Shown one piece after another: positions 20,032-28,678 of a stretch of DNA of 64,000 nt. Source of the stretch: Plantactinospora sp. KBS50. Its GTDB lineage: Bacteria > Actinomycetota > Actinomycetes > Mycobacteriales > Micromonosporaceae. The stretch lies in NCBI RefSeq assembly GCF_002285795.1, contig NZ_CP022961.1, forward strand, positions 5,770,001 through 5,834,000. The letters are read 5' to 3'. The notes below the pieces were generated by a model. That model was not told the origin of the DNA, searched no databases, and saw only the letters and a program-made list of their open reading frames with translations. A program made the translations under genes and the position numbers. Positions within the stretch are counted from its first letter, which is position 1. Each line of letters starts with the position of its first letter.

Positions 20032-20930
20032 TCACCCGCCCGCGTCCAGCGCCTCGATGGCCCCTCCACCTCCCCGGCCCGGCGCCGGGCGGCCGACACG
20101 GCCCGCTCGGCGCCCTTGCGGGCAACCTTGCGCCGGCCGAGTTCGCCCTCCACGCCGGCCCGGCGTTGCTCCAGTTCGGCCAGTGCCGCCTGCACCTGCG
20201 CCAGTTCCTGGGCGCCGGCCCGCTCCCGGGCCACCGCGCGCTCCACCTCGGACTCGGCCCGGCGCAGCTCCCGGCGCGCCGCCGCCAGCTCGCGGGTCAG
20301 CGCCCGGCGCTGCCGATCGGCCTCCGCGGCCGCGTGGCGTCGCTGCTCGGCCGCCCGGCGCCGCGGATCGGCCGTCCGGTCCGCCGCGGTGGACTCCCGG
20401 GAGTCCGGCTCGGCACCGGTGACCAGCCGCAACTGCGGCCGCGGCACCTCGCCGAACCCGGCGTAGCTGGTGCCGCGGACCAGCCGACCCGAGCGGACCC
20501 GCTCGGCCACCTCGACGTCGGCCAGCGCCGCGGTGAGGGTCGCCTCGACCTCGCCGAGCGGCAGCTTCGCCCCGGCCAGCGCGGGTTCGGCGGCCCGGGC
20601 CAACGACCGGGCCTCGGCGACCAGGGCGGAAACCACCTCGCGCCGCTGCGTCGACAGCTCACGGAGCCGGGCGCCCCGCAGGTCCCGCTGGGCCGTGCGC
20701 AGCGCGCCGGCCAGTTCCGCCAGCTCACCGACCAGCTCGGGCCGGCGGATCGCCAGCAGGTTCACCAGCCAGGCCGCGACGGTCGGTTTCCGCAGCGCAC
20801 CGATCTCCCGGGCGGTCGCCGGGTCACCGGCGGCGCGGGCCGCCGCGACCGCCTCGGTCCGGGCGGCGACGAACCCATCCGGCGGGGCGGTGTACAGCCG
20901 CTGGACGAGTTCGGCCGGGACCGGGGGCAC
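20032..20930 (-). CDS. Coiled-coil protein of unknown function, C-terminal frameshift
   Basis: About 299 aa if the frame is restored. Residues 1-60 (VPAELVQRLYTAPPDGF, then KPTVAAWLVNLLAIRRPEL) look folded; residues 160-280 are a long Arg/Glu/Ala-rich coiled coil (RALTRELAAARRELRRAESE and onward). As read, the frame runs on to 19815, inside the GNAT gene. One additional G at the run 20061-20064 would instead end the protein with AIEALDAGG and TGA at 20032, short of the GNAT start. GTG 20930 is the first start in the conserved part. No known family recognised; homologues with this layout appear to be actinomycete-specific (recollection). Confidence 0.6.
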
Positions 20931-20947
20931 GCCGTCGTCCGACCCGG

Positions 20948-21580
20948 TCAGTCCGGGACGACCGTGCCCGGTTCCAGGCGGGCGTACTCGCATCCCGCCA
21001 GCCGGGCCATGTTCGCGTTCGTGAAATTGAGCCCGGCCTCGTTGAGCAGGCCGTCGTGCAGCGCGAACGCCCGGCGCGGTGCGACCGCGCGGACGAAGTC
21101 CACCGCCTCGGAAAGCTTCAGCCACGGCGCGTGGATCGGCGCGAAGAGCGTGTCGACCGGGCTGTCCGCCGGGACCGCGAACGAGTCGCCGGGATGGTAG
21201 ACCCGGTCGTCGATCAGGTAGCCCAGGTTCACCAGCCGCGGAATGTCGGGGTGGATGACGGCGTGCTGACCACCGTACGCCCGGACCGGCACGCCCGCGG
21301 CGGTGAACGAGTCGCCGACGGCGACCGGCGTGGCCGCGACGCCCGCGTCCGCCAGCTTTTCCAGCACCGCCGCATGCCCGTACGCGGCCAACCCGGGCCG
21401 TCGTTTCGCCGCCGCCCTGATCGCGTCCACGTCCAGGTGGTCGGGGTGCTCGTGGGTGACCAGCACGGCGTCCGCACCGTCCAGTGCGGCCGGTTCGGCG
21501 AACATGCCGGGGTCGACGACCAGCACCCCGCCGTCGTGCTCGATCCGCACGCAGGCGTGGGCGTACTTGGTCAACCGCAT
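20948..21580 (-). CDS. Metallo-beta-lactamase-fold hydrolase (UlaG-like)
   Basis: A 210-aa protein starting MRLTKYAHACVRIEHDGG, with VVDPGMF and the metal-binding motif VTHEHPDHLD. Further ligands appear in YGGQHAVIHPD and VYHPGDSFAVP, and ALHDGLLNEAG near the end. This is the short UlaG-like branch of the MBL fold. ATG 21580 has GAGGAG 6 bases upstream. It lies 17 bases upstream of the coiled-coil gene on the same strand and may be co-transcribed with it. The substrate is unknown. Confidence 0.87.
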   Translation of the reverse strand: MRLTKYAHACVRIEHDGGVLVVDPGMFAEPAALDGADAVLVTHEHPDHLDVDAIRAAAKRRPGLAAYGHAAVLEKLADAGVAATPVAVGDSFTAAGVPVRAYGGQHAVIHPDIPRLVNLGYLIDDRVYHPGDSFAVPADSPVDTLFAPIHAPWLKLSEAVDFVRAVAPRRAFALHDGLLNEAGLNFTNANMARLAGCEYARLEPGTVVPD

Positions 21581-21710
21581 CGTGGGCTCCTCCTCGATCG
21601 GAATCCTCACGCTATCGAATCGTGACGTCCTGGGCCGAGTCTGCCGGAACGGGAGCACCCGTGGGTGGCGTCTGAGCATCGACCGATCCGGCAAGGACGA
21701 GGGAGGACAC

Positions 21711-22817
21711 ATGCGGGGGACACGGCGACGCCGGACCCTGGCCCTGGGGTTCGCGGGGCTGGCCGCGGCGTTGCTCATGGCGGGCTGCGGCGCCGACAGC
21801 GGCTCCAGTCAGAGCGACTCGGCCGCGCCCGCGCGGGACAGTGCCGGCGGGGGTGACACCGGCGCCCGGGCGGAGGCCGGCGGGAAGCAGGCCGCGACCG
21901 ACCTTCGCGCGCAGCCCGGCACCGGCGCGCCGGGCGACGTCCCGGCGGCGCAGCGGGCGATCATCTACACCGGCTCGATGACGGTACGGGTGCCGGACGT
22001 GGACGCCGCGGCGGCCAAGGCCGGCACGATCGTGGCCGGCGCCGGCGGCTACGTGGGCGGGGACCAGCGGTCCCGGCGCGACGACGAGGCGAGAGCCACC
22101 CTGCAACTGCGGGTGCCCGCCGAGCGGTTCCAGCAGGTGGTCACGGACCTGGCCGGGCTGGGCGAGGCGGAGAAGCGGGATCTGAACAGCCAGGACGTCA
22201 CCGAGGAGACCATCGACCTGGACGCCCGGATCGCCACCCAGAAGGCCCGGGTGGAAAGCGGCCGGCGGCTGCTGGCACAGGCCAAGAGCCTGTCCGATCT
22301 GGTGTCGCTGGAGAACGAGGTGGCCAAGCGGGAGGCGGACCTGGCCTCGCTGGAGGCGAAGCGGCGCCGGCTGGCCGACCTGACCGCGTTCTCCACCGTC
22401 ACGGTGGAACTGCTCGGCGCCAAGGCCGCGCCCGCGGTGGAGCAGGACGACGACGTCGGCTTCCTGACCGGGTTGCGCGGCGGTTGGACGGCGCTGTCCG
22501 TGCTGACGGTGGCCGGGCTGACCGTGCTTGGCGCGCTGCTGCCGTTCGCGGTCGCGCTGGGCGTACCGGCGGTGCTGGTCTGGTGGCTGCTCCGCCGCCG
22601 GCGCCGCTCAACCGGGCCGCCGGTGCCGGCCGCCGGACCGCTGGAGCCGGCCGCGGGAGCGCTGGTCCCGGCCGCCCGCCGGGCCGCCGCGCCGGAGAAC
22701 GCCCCGGCCGGACCGCACACCACCACGGGGCCGCACACCACCACCGGGCCGCACCCAGTCGCGCCGGAGAACGCCCCGGCCGACGGGGAGAGCGGAACGG
22801 CGCCGGCCGGCACCTGA
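21711..22817 (+). CDS. DUF4349 lipoprotein
   Basis: A 368-aa exported lipoprotein. The signal peptide ends in a lipobox (LLMAGC, Cys22). The DUF4349 region runs from IIYTGSMTVRVPDVDAAAAK through RVPAERFQQVVTDL and ends with a coiled coil (ATQKARVESGRRLLAQAKSL; LENEVAKREADLASLEAKRR). One membrane helix follows (LTVLGALLPFAVALGVPAV), then an Ala/Pro-rich cytosolic tail with TTGPH repeats. ATG 21711 has GGGAGGA 5-7 bases upstream. Function of the family is unknown; the double membrane attachment suggests a role at the cell envelope. Confidence 0.85.
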   Translation: MRGTRRRRTLALGFAGLAAALLMAGCGADSGSSQSDSAAPARDSAGGGDTGARAEAGGKQAATDLRAQPGTGAPGDVPAAQRAIIYTGSMTVRVPDVDAAAAKAGTIVAGAGGYVGGDQRSRRDDEARATLQLRVPAERFQQVVTDLAGLGEAEKRDLNSQDVTEETIDLDARIATQKARVESGRRLLAQAKSLSDLVSLENEVAKREADLASLEAKRRRLADLTAFSTVTVELLGAKAAPAVEQDDDVGFLTGLRGGWTALSVLTVAGLTVLGALLPFAVALGVPAVLVWWLLRRRRRSTGPPVPAAGPLEPAAGALVPAARRAAAPENAPAGPHTTTGPHTTTGPHPVAPENAPADGESGTAPAGT

Positions 22818-22843
22818 CCGGCCGCAACGCCCCGGACGGGGTA

Positions 22844-22880
22844 CGGCGGTGGGTGCACCGGCCCGGTGCACCCACCGCCG
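22844..22880. terminator. Perfect 18-bp inverted repeat, bidirectional terminator
   Basis: Arms 22844-22861 and 22863-22880 are perfectly complementary with a single base between them. It lies between the convergent ends of the DUF4349 gene and the amidohydrolase gene, as expected of a two-way terminator. Confidence 0.8.
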
Positions 22881-22928
22881 GCGCACCGGCGCGGCGGTGT
22901 TCCGCTGCGCCGGTGTCCCGGTGGCCGA

Positions 22929-24188
22929 TCAGATCGGCGCGGCCATCGCCTTGAGCGCGGTGTACACCAGCAGCCGGACGCCGGCCGGAATGGCCTGTTC
23001 GTCGACGTCGAAGGTGGCGCGGTGCAGGTCCGCGTTGGCCGTGGTACGCCCCACCCCGAGCCGGGCCAGGGCGCCGGGGACGTACTCGAGGTACCAGGAG
23101 AAGTCTTCGCCGCCCATGCTCTGCGGCGTCTCCGCGATGCCGCCCTCGCCGAGCGCCGCCGCGGTGGCCGCGGTCAGTACCTGGATGGCCCGAGCGTCGT
23201 TGATCACCGGCGGCCGGCCGCGCAGGTACTCGATGTCCACCGTGGCGCCGGTCGGCGCGATGACGTCGCGGACGACCTGGGCGACGATCTTGGGCGCCTG
23301 GTCCCAGGTGTCCCGGTCCAGCACCCGCAGCGTGCCGGAGGCGACCGCCTCGGTCGGGATGACGTTGTACCGGGTGCCCGCGGTGGCCTGGCCGAACACC
23401 AGCAGCAGGCCGCTGTTGGCCGGTACCCGCCGGCCGACCAGCGCCGGCACCGCGGTGACCAGCCGGCCCAGCGCGTCCACCAGGTCCACCGTGAGGTGCG
23501 GCCGGGCGGTGTGCCCGCCGGGTCCGCTGAGCTTGACGGTGACGTTGTCGGCCGCCGCGGTGATCGGGCCGACCCGCAGCCCGACCCGGCCCACCGGCAG
23601 GCTCGGGTCGCAGTGCACCGCGAAGATCTGGCTGACGTCCTGCAGCCCGCCGGCCTCGATGACCTCCAGCGATCCGCAGGGCAGGATCTCCTCGGCCGGC
23701 TGGAAGATCAGCCGGACCCGGCCGGGCAACTCGCCCCGCTCGGCCAGGCGGGCGAGCAGCAGGCCCACCCCGAGCAGCACCGTGGTGTGCACGTCGTGGC
23801 CGCAGGCGTGGCACACGCCCTCGACCGTGGACCGGTACGGCACGTCCTTGGCGTCGCTGAGCGGCAGCGCGTCGATGTCGGCGCGCAGCGCCACCACGGG
23901 TCCGTCCGGCCGGCCGTCGATGTCGCAGATGACGCCGTTGCCCTTGGGCAGCAGCCGCGGCGAGAGGCCGGCCTGGGCCAGCTCCCGGGCGATCAGCGCG
24001 GCGGTCTCGAACTCCTGGCCGGACAGCTCCGGATGCGCGTGGATGAAGCGACGGGTGGCGACGAGGTCCGGTACCCGCAGCGCAAGCAGCTGGTCGAGGT
24101 CGAGCGGCAGCGGCTGGGCGCCGGCCGGCAGCTCGGGCCAGGAGGACACCAGTGGACTGCTCGAAGGCAGGGTCAACGCACTCGTCAC
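22929..24188 (-). CDS. M20 family amidohydrolase
   Basis: A 419-aa metal-dependent amidohydrolase of the M20D/AmiA-HipO type. Metal-binding and catalytic blocks: HPELSGQEFETAALI, ALRADIDALPL, HACGHDVHTTVLLG, FQPAEEILPCGS, and the dimerisation-domain start KLSGPGGHTARPH. The last metal ligand region is QSMGGEDFSWYLE. These enzymes hydrolyse N-acyl amino acids or N-carbamoyl/indole conjugates; the precise substrate is open. GTG 24188 is chosen because the frame upstream is low-complexity and not conserved. In M. tuberculosis related genes amiA1/amiB1 sit in the same neighbourhood as lpdA and pmmB. Confidence 0.88.
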   Translation of the reverse strand: MTSALTLPSSSPLVSSWPELPAGAQPLPLDLDQLLALRVPDLVATRRFIHAHPELSGQEFETAALIARELAQAGLSPRLLPKGNGVICDIDGRPDGPVVALRADIDALPLSDAKDVPYRSTVEGVCHACGHDVHTTVLLGVGLLLARLAERGELPGRVRLIFQPAEEILPCGSLEVIEAGGLQDVSQIFAVHCDPSLPVGRVGLRVGPITAAADNVTVKLSGPGGHTARPHLTVDLVDALGRLVTAVPALVGRRVPANSGLLLVFGQATAGTRYNVIPTEAVASGTLRVLDRDTWDQAPKIVAQVVRDVIAPTGATVDIEYLRGRPPVINDARAIQVLTAATAAALGEGGIAETPQSMGGEDFSWYLEYVPGALARLGVGRTTANADLHRATFDVDEQAIPAGVRLLVYTALKAMAAPI

Positions 24189-24831
24189 GTCGGAATCTCG
24201 TTCACTAGAGACGGAAGGATCATCGGGAACAACAGCAGACAGCCTAGACCTCCGACGGTGACGCTGCGCAACCTCGTTCCGGTAGCGGTCGGACCGCGCA
24301 GCGTCACGTCTGCCCAGGTTGGTGCGTTCTGGAGCGTGGGCGACAGCACGCGGGTCGGGCTCTATCACCGACATCCCGTCCGCTACCTCCTACAACGCGT
24401 AACCACTGTGCCGGTCACGACGCCGGGTCCGGGGTACGGACCATCGACGTCAACCGTCCGATTTCCGGCGCGCTCCGGTAGGGGCACGCGGGTCAGCGAG
24501 CGCCGGACCAGGCCGTCGTACGGCACGCTTTCACGGTGGCGCCGGCGCCGGCCGCACACCGTGTCCGCTCGGGCCGAACCGGACCGGGCGCTCGGCGTCC
24601 TGGTCCGGTGACCCGGCCTGCGGGTGTCGAGCCGGGAGCCGGGTCCGAATGCCCATGAATCACTTTCGCACACCGCGCCCGGCGCCGCCCGCCGATCGCC
24701 GCCGGACTGGACGAGCCCTCGGATGATCGTCGAGCCCCGCCCCAACCCGATCGGACCGGCCGACGCGGCCCGCAGCTGCCGACGCGGCCCGCAGCTGCCG
24801 AGGGCGGTCCAGGGGCCGGCCGGCGGCCGGG
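24189..24831. other. 643-base intergenic region with an inverted repeat and a tandem repeat
   Basis: No credible gene was found between the amidohydrolase start and the mutase stop. The region holds a perfect 12-bp inverted repeat (GTGACGCTGCGC at 24258-24269 and its complement at 24296-24307) with a 26-base loop, upstream of the amidohydrolase gene, and a 19-bp tandem duplication (GACGCGGCCCGCAGCTGCC) at 24762-24799 close to the mutase stop. An open frame covering much of it is only the out-of-frame shadow of the mutase gene. Confidence 0.6.
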
Positions 24832-26415
24832 TCAGAACCGGTCGCTGGGCCGGTAGGTCCCCCACGTCTCGCGCAACGCGCCACACACCTCGCCCACGGT
24901 GGCCCGGGCCCGCAGCGCCTCGCGCATCGGGTACAGCACGTTGTCCGTGCCGCCGGCCGCCGCGCGCAACTCGGCAAGCGCCCGCCCGACCGCCTCGGCG
25001 TCCCGCTCCGCCCGCAGCCGGGCCAGCCGGTCGGCCTGCGCCGCCTCGATGGTCGGGTCGACCCGCAGCGGCTCGTACGGCTCCTCCTCGTCGACGGCGA
25101 ACCGGTTGAGCCCGACCACCACCCGGGAGCCGGAATCGATCTCCTGGGCGATCCGGTACGCCGAGGTCTCGATCTCCCGCTTCTGGAAGCCGGCCTCGAT
25201 GGCGTCCACCGCCGAGCCGTACCCGGCGACCCGGCCCATCAACTCCCGGACCCCGGCCTCGATCTCGTCGGTCATCGCCTCCACCACGTACGAGCCGGCG
25301 AACGGGTCGACCGTGGCCGTCAGCCCGGTCTCGTACGCCAGCACCTGCTGGGTGCGCAGGGCCAACCGGGCCGCCTTCTCGGTGGGCAGCGCGATCGCCT
25401 CGTCGAAGCTGTTGGTGTGCAGCGACTGGGTGCCACCGAACACCGCGCCGAGCCCCTGCACGGCGACCCGGACCAGGTTCACCTCGGGTTGCTGGGCGGT
25501 CAACTGCACGCCCGCGGTCTGGGTGTGGAACCGCAGCATCCAGGACTTGGGGTCGGTGGCCCCGAACTCGTCGCGCATCAGGTGCGCCCAGATCCGCCGG
25601 GCCGCCCGGAACTTGGCGACCTCCTCCAGCAGGGTGGTCCGGGCCACGAAGAAGAACGACAGCCGGGGCGCGAAGTCGTCCACCGCCAGGCCCGCGGCGA
25701 GCGCGGCCCGCACGTACTCGACGCCGTTGGCCAGGGTGAACGCGATCTCCTGCACGGGCGTGGCGCCGGCCTCGGCCATGTGGTAGCCGGAGATGGAGAT
25801 CGTGTTCCACTTCGGCACCTCCTTGCGGCAGTACGCGAAGGTGTCGGCGACCAGCCGCAGCGAGGGCTTCGGCGGGAAGATGTACGTCCCGCGGGCGATG
25901 TACTCCTTCAGGATGTCGTTCTGGATGGTGCCCTTGAGCGCGCCGCCGGGCGCCCCGGACTCCTCGGCCACCAGTTGGTAGAGCAGCAGCAGCACCGAAC
26001 CCGGCGCGTTGATCGTCATCGAGGTGGAGACCTGGTCCAGCGGGATCCCGTCGAACAGCCGCCGCATGTCCTCGATGGAGTCGATGGCCACCCCCACCTT
26101 GCCGACCTCGCCGTGCGCGATCGGGTCGTCCGAGTCGTACCCCATCTGGGTCGGCAGGTCGAAGGCGACCGACAGCCCCATGGTGCCGGCCCGCAGCAGC
26201 TGGTGGTAGCGCGCGTTCGACTCGGCGGCGGTGCCGAACCCGGCGTACTGGCGCATGGTCCACGGCCGGGAGGTGTACATGGTCGGGTAGACACCCCGGG
26301 TGTACGGGAACTCGCCCGGGCGGCCGAGCCGCTCCGGCAGCCCCGGCGACACGTCGTCCGCGTCGTACACCGGTTCGACGGGGAAACCGGACTCGCTCAA
26401 CGGCCGTTCGCTCAT
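24832..26415 (-). CDS. Methylmalonyl-CoA mutase-type catalytic subunit without B12 domain
   Basis: A 527-aa acyl-CoA mutase large-subunit protein with the TIM-barrel domain only; the cobalamin-binding DxHxxG domain is absent, so it needs a separate small subunit. Substrate-loop residues typical of methylmalonyl-CoA mutase are kept: the Tyr in [18 protein letters not shown] and the Arg in [14 protein letters not shown]. Other conserved blocks are [28 protein letters not shown] and [15 protein letters not shown]. By comparison, 2-hydroxyisobutyryl-CoA mutase has Ile at the Tyr position. ATG 26415 ([10 protein letters not shown]) is the natural start. No B12 small subunit or MeaB-type chaperone is in the window. 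Confidence 0.85.
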   Translation of the reverse strand: MSERPLSESGFPVEPVYDADDVSPGLPERLGRPGEFPYTRGVYPTMYTSRPWTMRQYAGFGTAAESNARYHQLLRAGTMGLSVAFDLPTQMGYDSDDPIAHGEVGKVGVAIDSIEDMRRLFDGIPLDQVSTSMTINAPGSVLLLLYQLVAEESGAPGGALKGTIQNDILKEYIARGTYIFPPKPSLRLVADTFAYCRKEVPKWNTISISGYHMAEAGATPVQEIAFTLANGVEYVRAALAAGLAVDDFAPRLSFFFVARTTLLEEVAKFRAARRIWAHLMRDEFGATDPKSWMLRFHTQTAGVQLTAQQPEVNLVRVAVQGLGAVFGGTQSLHTNSFDEAIALPTEKAARLALRTQQVLAYETGLTATVDPFAGSYVVEAMTDEIEAGVRELMGRVAGYGSAVDAIEAGFQKREIETSAYRIAQEIDSGSRVVVGLNRFAVDEEEPYEPLRVDPTIEAAQADRLARLRAERDAEAVGRALAELRAAAGGTDNVLYPMREALRARATVGEVCGALRETWGTYRPSDRF

Positions 26416-26619
26416 GTTCGGATCGTATGGCCTCGCGCGGTGACGGTGGCGACGGGACCGGTCACACCCCGGCCACGATTGGCTGCGCTGCGCATCCACT
26501 TCGACACGGTGCGCGACGACGCGGGAAAACCGGGTGGGGGCGGCTTTTGCTCATGGGCGGGCACCCCGCAAGATAGGGGGGTTGTGTCCCAGCCCCTCCG
26601 ATTTTCCGGCGGCTCTCCT

Positions 26620-28602
26620 GTGACTCAGATCCCGACGTGGAACAGCCCTTCGGTCAATCCCCTCAGCGGACGGACAGCCCCCGGCACCATGATCGGTGGC
26701 CGCTACACGCTGCGCGCGGCCGTCGGACACGGCGGCATGGGGACAGTCTGGCGGGCCGCCGACACGCTGCTGCGGCGCGACGTCGCCGTGAAGGAGGTCG
26801 TCCTGCCGCCGGGCCTGGCCCCCAGCGACCGGGACGCCATGTACGAGCGCACCCTGCGCGAGGCCCGCGCCGCCGCCGCGCTCCAGCACCCGGCGGTGGT
26901 CCAGGTGTACGACGTGGTGCACGAGTCCGGCCGACCGTGGATCGTGATGGAGCTGCTGGACGCGCGCAGCCTGGCCGACATGGTGATCGAGGACGGCCCG
27001 CTCGCCCCGCGCGCCGTCGCCAAGATCGGCATCGCGCTGCTGGGCGCCCTTGAGGTGGCGCACGCGATCGGCGTGCTGCACCGGGACGTGAAGCCGGCCA
27101 ACGTGCTGATCTGCTCGGACGGCCGCTGCGTGCTCACCGACTTCGGGGTGGCCCGGATGCCCACCGACGTCCAGCTCACCACGCCCGGCATGGTGCTCGG
27201 CTCGCCACACTTCATCAGCCCCGAGCGGGCCATGGGGCTCAAGTTCGGGCCGCCCAGCGACCTCTTCTCGCTCGGTGTGACCCTCTACACGGCGGTCGAG
27301 GGGCGCCCGCCGTTCGACAAGGGCGACCCGATCGAGACCATGCACGCCGTGGTGGAGGAGCCGCCCGCTCCCCCGGTGCGCTGCGGCCCGCTCAGCCGGG
27401 TGCTGTTCGGCCTGCTGGAGAAGGCGCCGGAGCGCCGGCTCGACGTGAAGGCCGCCCGCGGCATGCTGCGGGATCTGCTCTCCGGCCCGCTGGCCAGCAA
27501 GGCCGCCGGCCAGTCGGTGACCGACCCGTACGCGGTGGTGCCCAGCACCGTCGCGGCCGCGCAGCCGCCGGCCACGCAGCCGCAGCCCAGCGGCCAGATC
27601 GGCGGTCGCGCGATGCTCGCCCCCGGCGAGTCCCTCACCGACCGGCTGGCGGCGCTGCGCCAGGAGTCCGCGACGCGCGCCGGGCAGCCGGCGTGGGACC
27701 AGCCGACCGGGCTGGCCGGCGGCCCGCCACCGATGAACTCCGGCTGGTCGGCCGGTGCCGGCCCGGCCGACCACACGGCCCCGATCGCCACCCCCGTCGG
27801 GTGGGGTCCGGCCGGCGGCGCGGCGGACCGGACCGCGGTCGGCGGGCAGCCGCCCGGCGGTCCGGTCTGGGTCTCGGGCGGGAACCAGGCCGGCCCCGAC
27901 GGCCACTGGGGCACCGGAGCCGGTACGCCGGGCGGAAAGCCCGGCGGCCCGCTGAACCAGGCCGGCGCCGCGCTGCGCCGCAGCGGCGCGCAGCTGGCCG
28001 GCACGGTCCGCGGCTGGCCGCGCCGGATCCAACTCGCGGCGGCCGGCGGGGTGGCGGTGGTGCTGCTCGTCGGCATCGTGGCGCTCTGGCCCGACGGCGA
28101 CAAGGCGACCCGGACCCCGCAGGCCAGCGGCACCACGCCGGCCGCCCAGCCCGCCGTGCCGACCCAGCAGTACCAGGACCGCGGCCTGTCGGTGAATGTG
28201 CCCGAGGGTTGGACCCGGACCGCCGCCGGGGTGTGGGTGGACTACACCGACCCCGAGGACAAGGGCCGCAAGGTGCGGATCCTGGTGGAGGACTTCAAGA
28301 ACGTCACGGCGATGCGCTGGGCCGAGGTCGCCGAGAACAACCTCAAGAACCCGAAGTCGAAGTCGTGCCCCAAGCCGTACACCCGGGTCGACCTGAGCGA
28401 GGTCGAGCTGGCCGGGCAGACCGCCGCCCAGTTGGAGTACACCTGCGGCGAGGGCGACGGCGAGCGGCACGGCGTGTGGCGGGGCATGGCCATCAACGAC
28501 AAGATCTATTCGTTCTACCTGACCACCACGGACGCCAACTTCGCCGAGAGCAAGCCGATCTTCGACGAGATGGTGCGCTCCTTCGAGCTGGACAACGGCT
28601 GA
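26620..28602 (+). CDS. Membrane Ser/Thr protein kinase (PknB-like)
   Basis: A 660-aa transmembrane kinase. Kinase domain about residues 25-285: glycine loop AVGHGGMGTVW, catalytic Lys58 in VAVKEVV, HRDVKPANVL (about residues 153-162), DFG (174-176), and GSPHFISPER. A Pro/Gly-rich juxtamembrane linker (about 290-465) leads to one membrane helix (AAAGGVAVVLLVGIVALW, about 473-490) and an external domain of about 150 residues. That domain (YQDRGLSVNVPEGWTRTAAG to the end) has no PASTA repeats, so the ligand is not the usual muropeptide. GTG 26620 (VTQIPTWNSPS) is preferred; GTG 26584 and ATG 26689 are alternatives. Confidence 0.9.
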   Translation: MTQIPTWNSPSVNPLSGRTAPGTMIGGRYTLRAAVGHGGMGTVWRAADTLLRRDVAVKEVVLPPGLAPSDRDAMYERTLREARAAAALQHPAVVQVYDVVHESGRPWIVMELLDARSLADMVIEDGPLAPRAVAKIGIALLGALEVAHAIGVLHRDVKPANVLICSDGRCVLTDFGVARMPTDVQLTTPGMVLGSPHFISPERAMGLKFGPPSDLFSLGVTLYTAVEGRPPFDKGDPIETMHAVVEEPPAPPVRCGPLSRVLFGLLEKAPERRLDVKAARGMLRDLLSGPLASKAAGQSVTDPYAVVPSTVAAAQPPATQPQPSGQIGGRAMLAPGESLTDRLAALRQESATRAGQPAWDQPTGLAGGPPPMNSGWSAGAGPADHTAPIATPVGWGPAGGAADRTAVGGQPPGGPVWVSGGNQAGPDGHWGTGAGTPGGKPGGPLNQAGAALRRSGAQLAGTVRGWPRRIQLAAAGGVAVVLLVGIVALWPDGDKATRTPQASGTTPAAQPAVPTQQYQDRGLSVNVPEGWTRTAAGVWVDYTDPEDKGRKVRILVEDFKNVTAMRWAEVAENNLKNPKSKSCPKPYTRVDLSEVELAGQTAAQLEYTCGEGDGERHGVWRGMAINDKIYSFYLTTTDANFAESKPIFDEMVRSFELDNG

Positions 28603-28678
28603 GCCCCGCGGGCTCACCGGCGCCGATCCGGGGCGACCGGGCGCCGGCGGCGCACGCCGGCGTGCTATCAACGACCGC

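Noticed and set aside
24383-26263. Long minus-strand frame over the mutase gene and the gap downstream of it
   Set aside because: Arg/Gly-rich shadow of the real mutase frame without any recognisable motif.
25417-26619. N-terminal extension of the Ser/Thr kinase by 400 codons
   Set aside because: It overlaps the mutase gene on the other strand and has only shadow composition; the conserved kinase start lies at about 26620.
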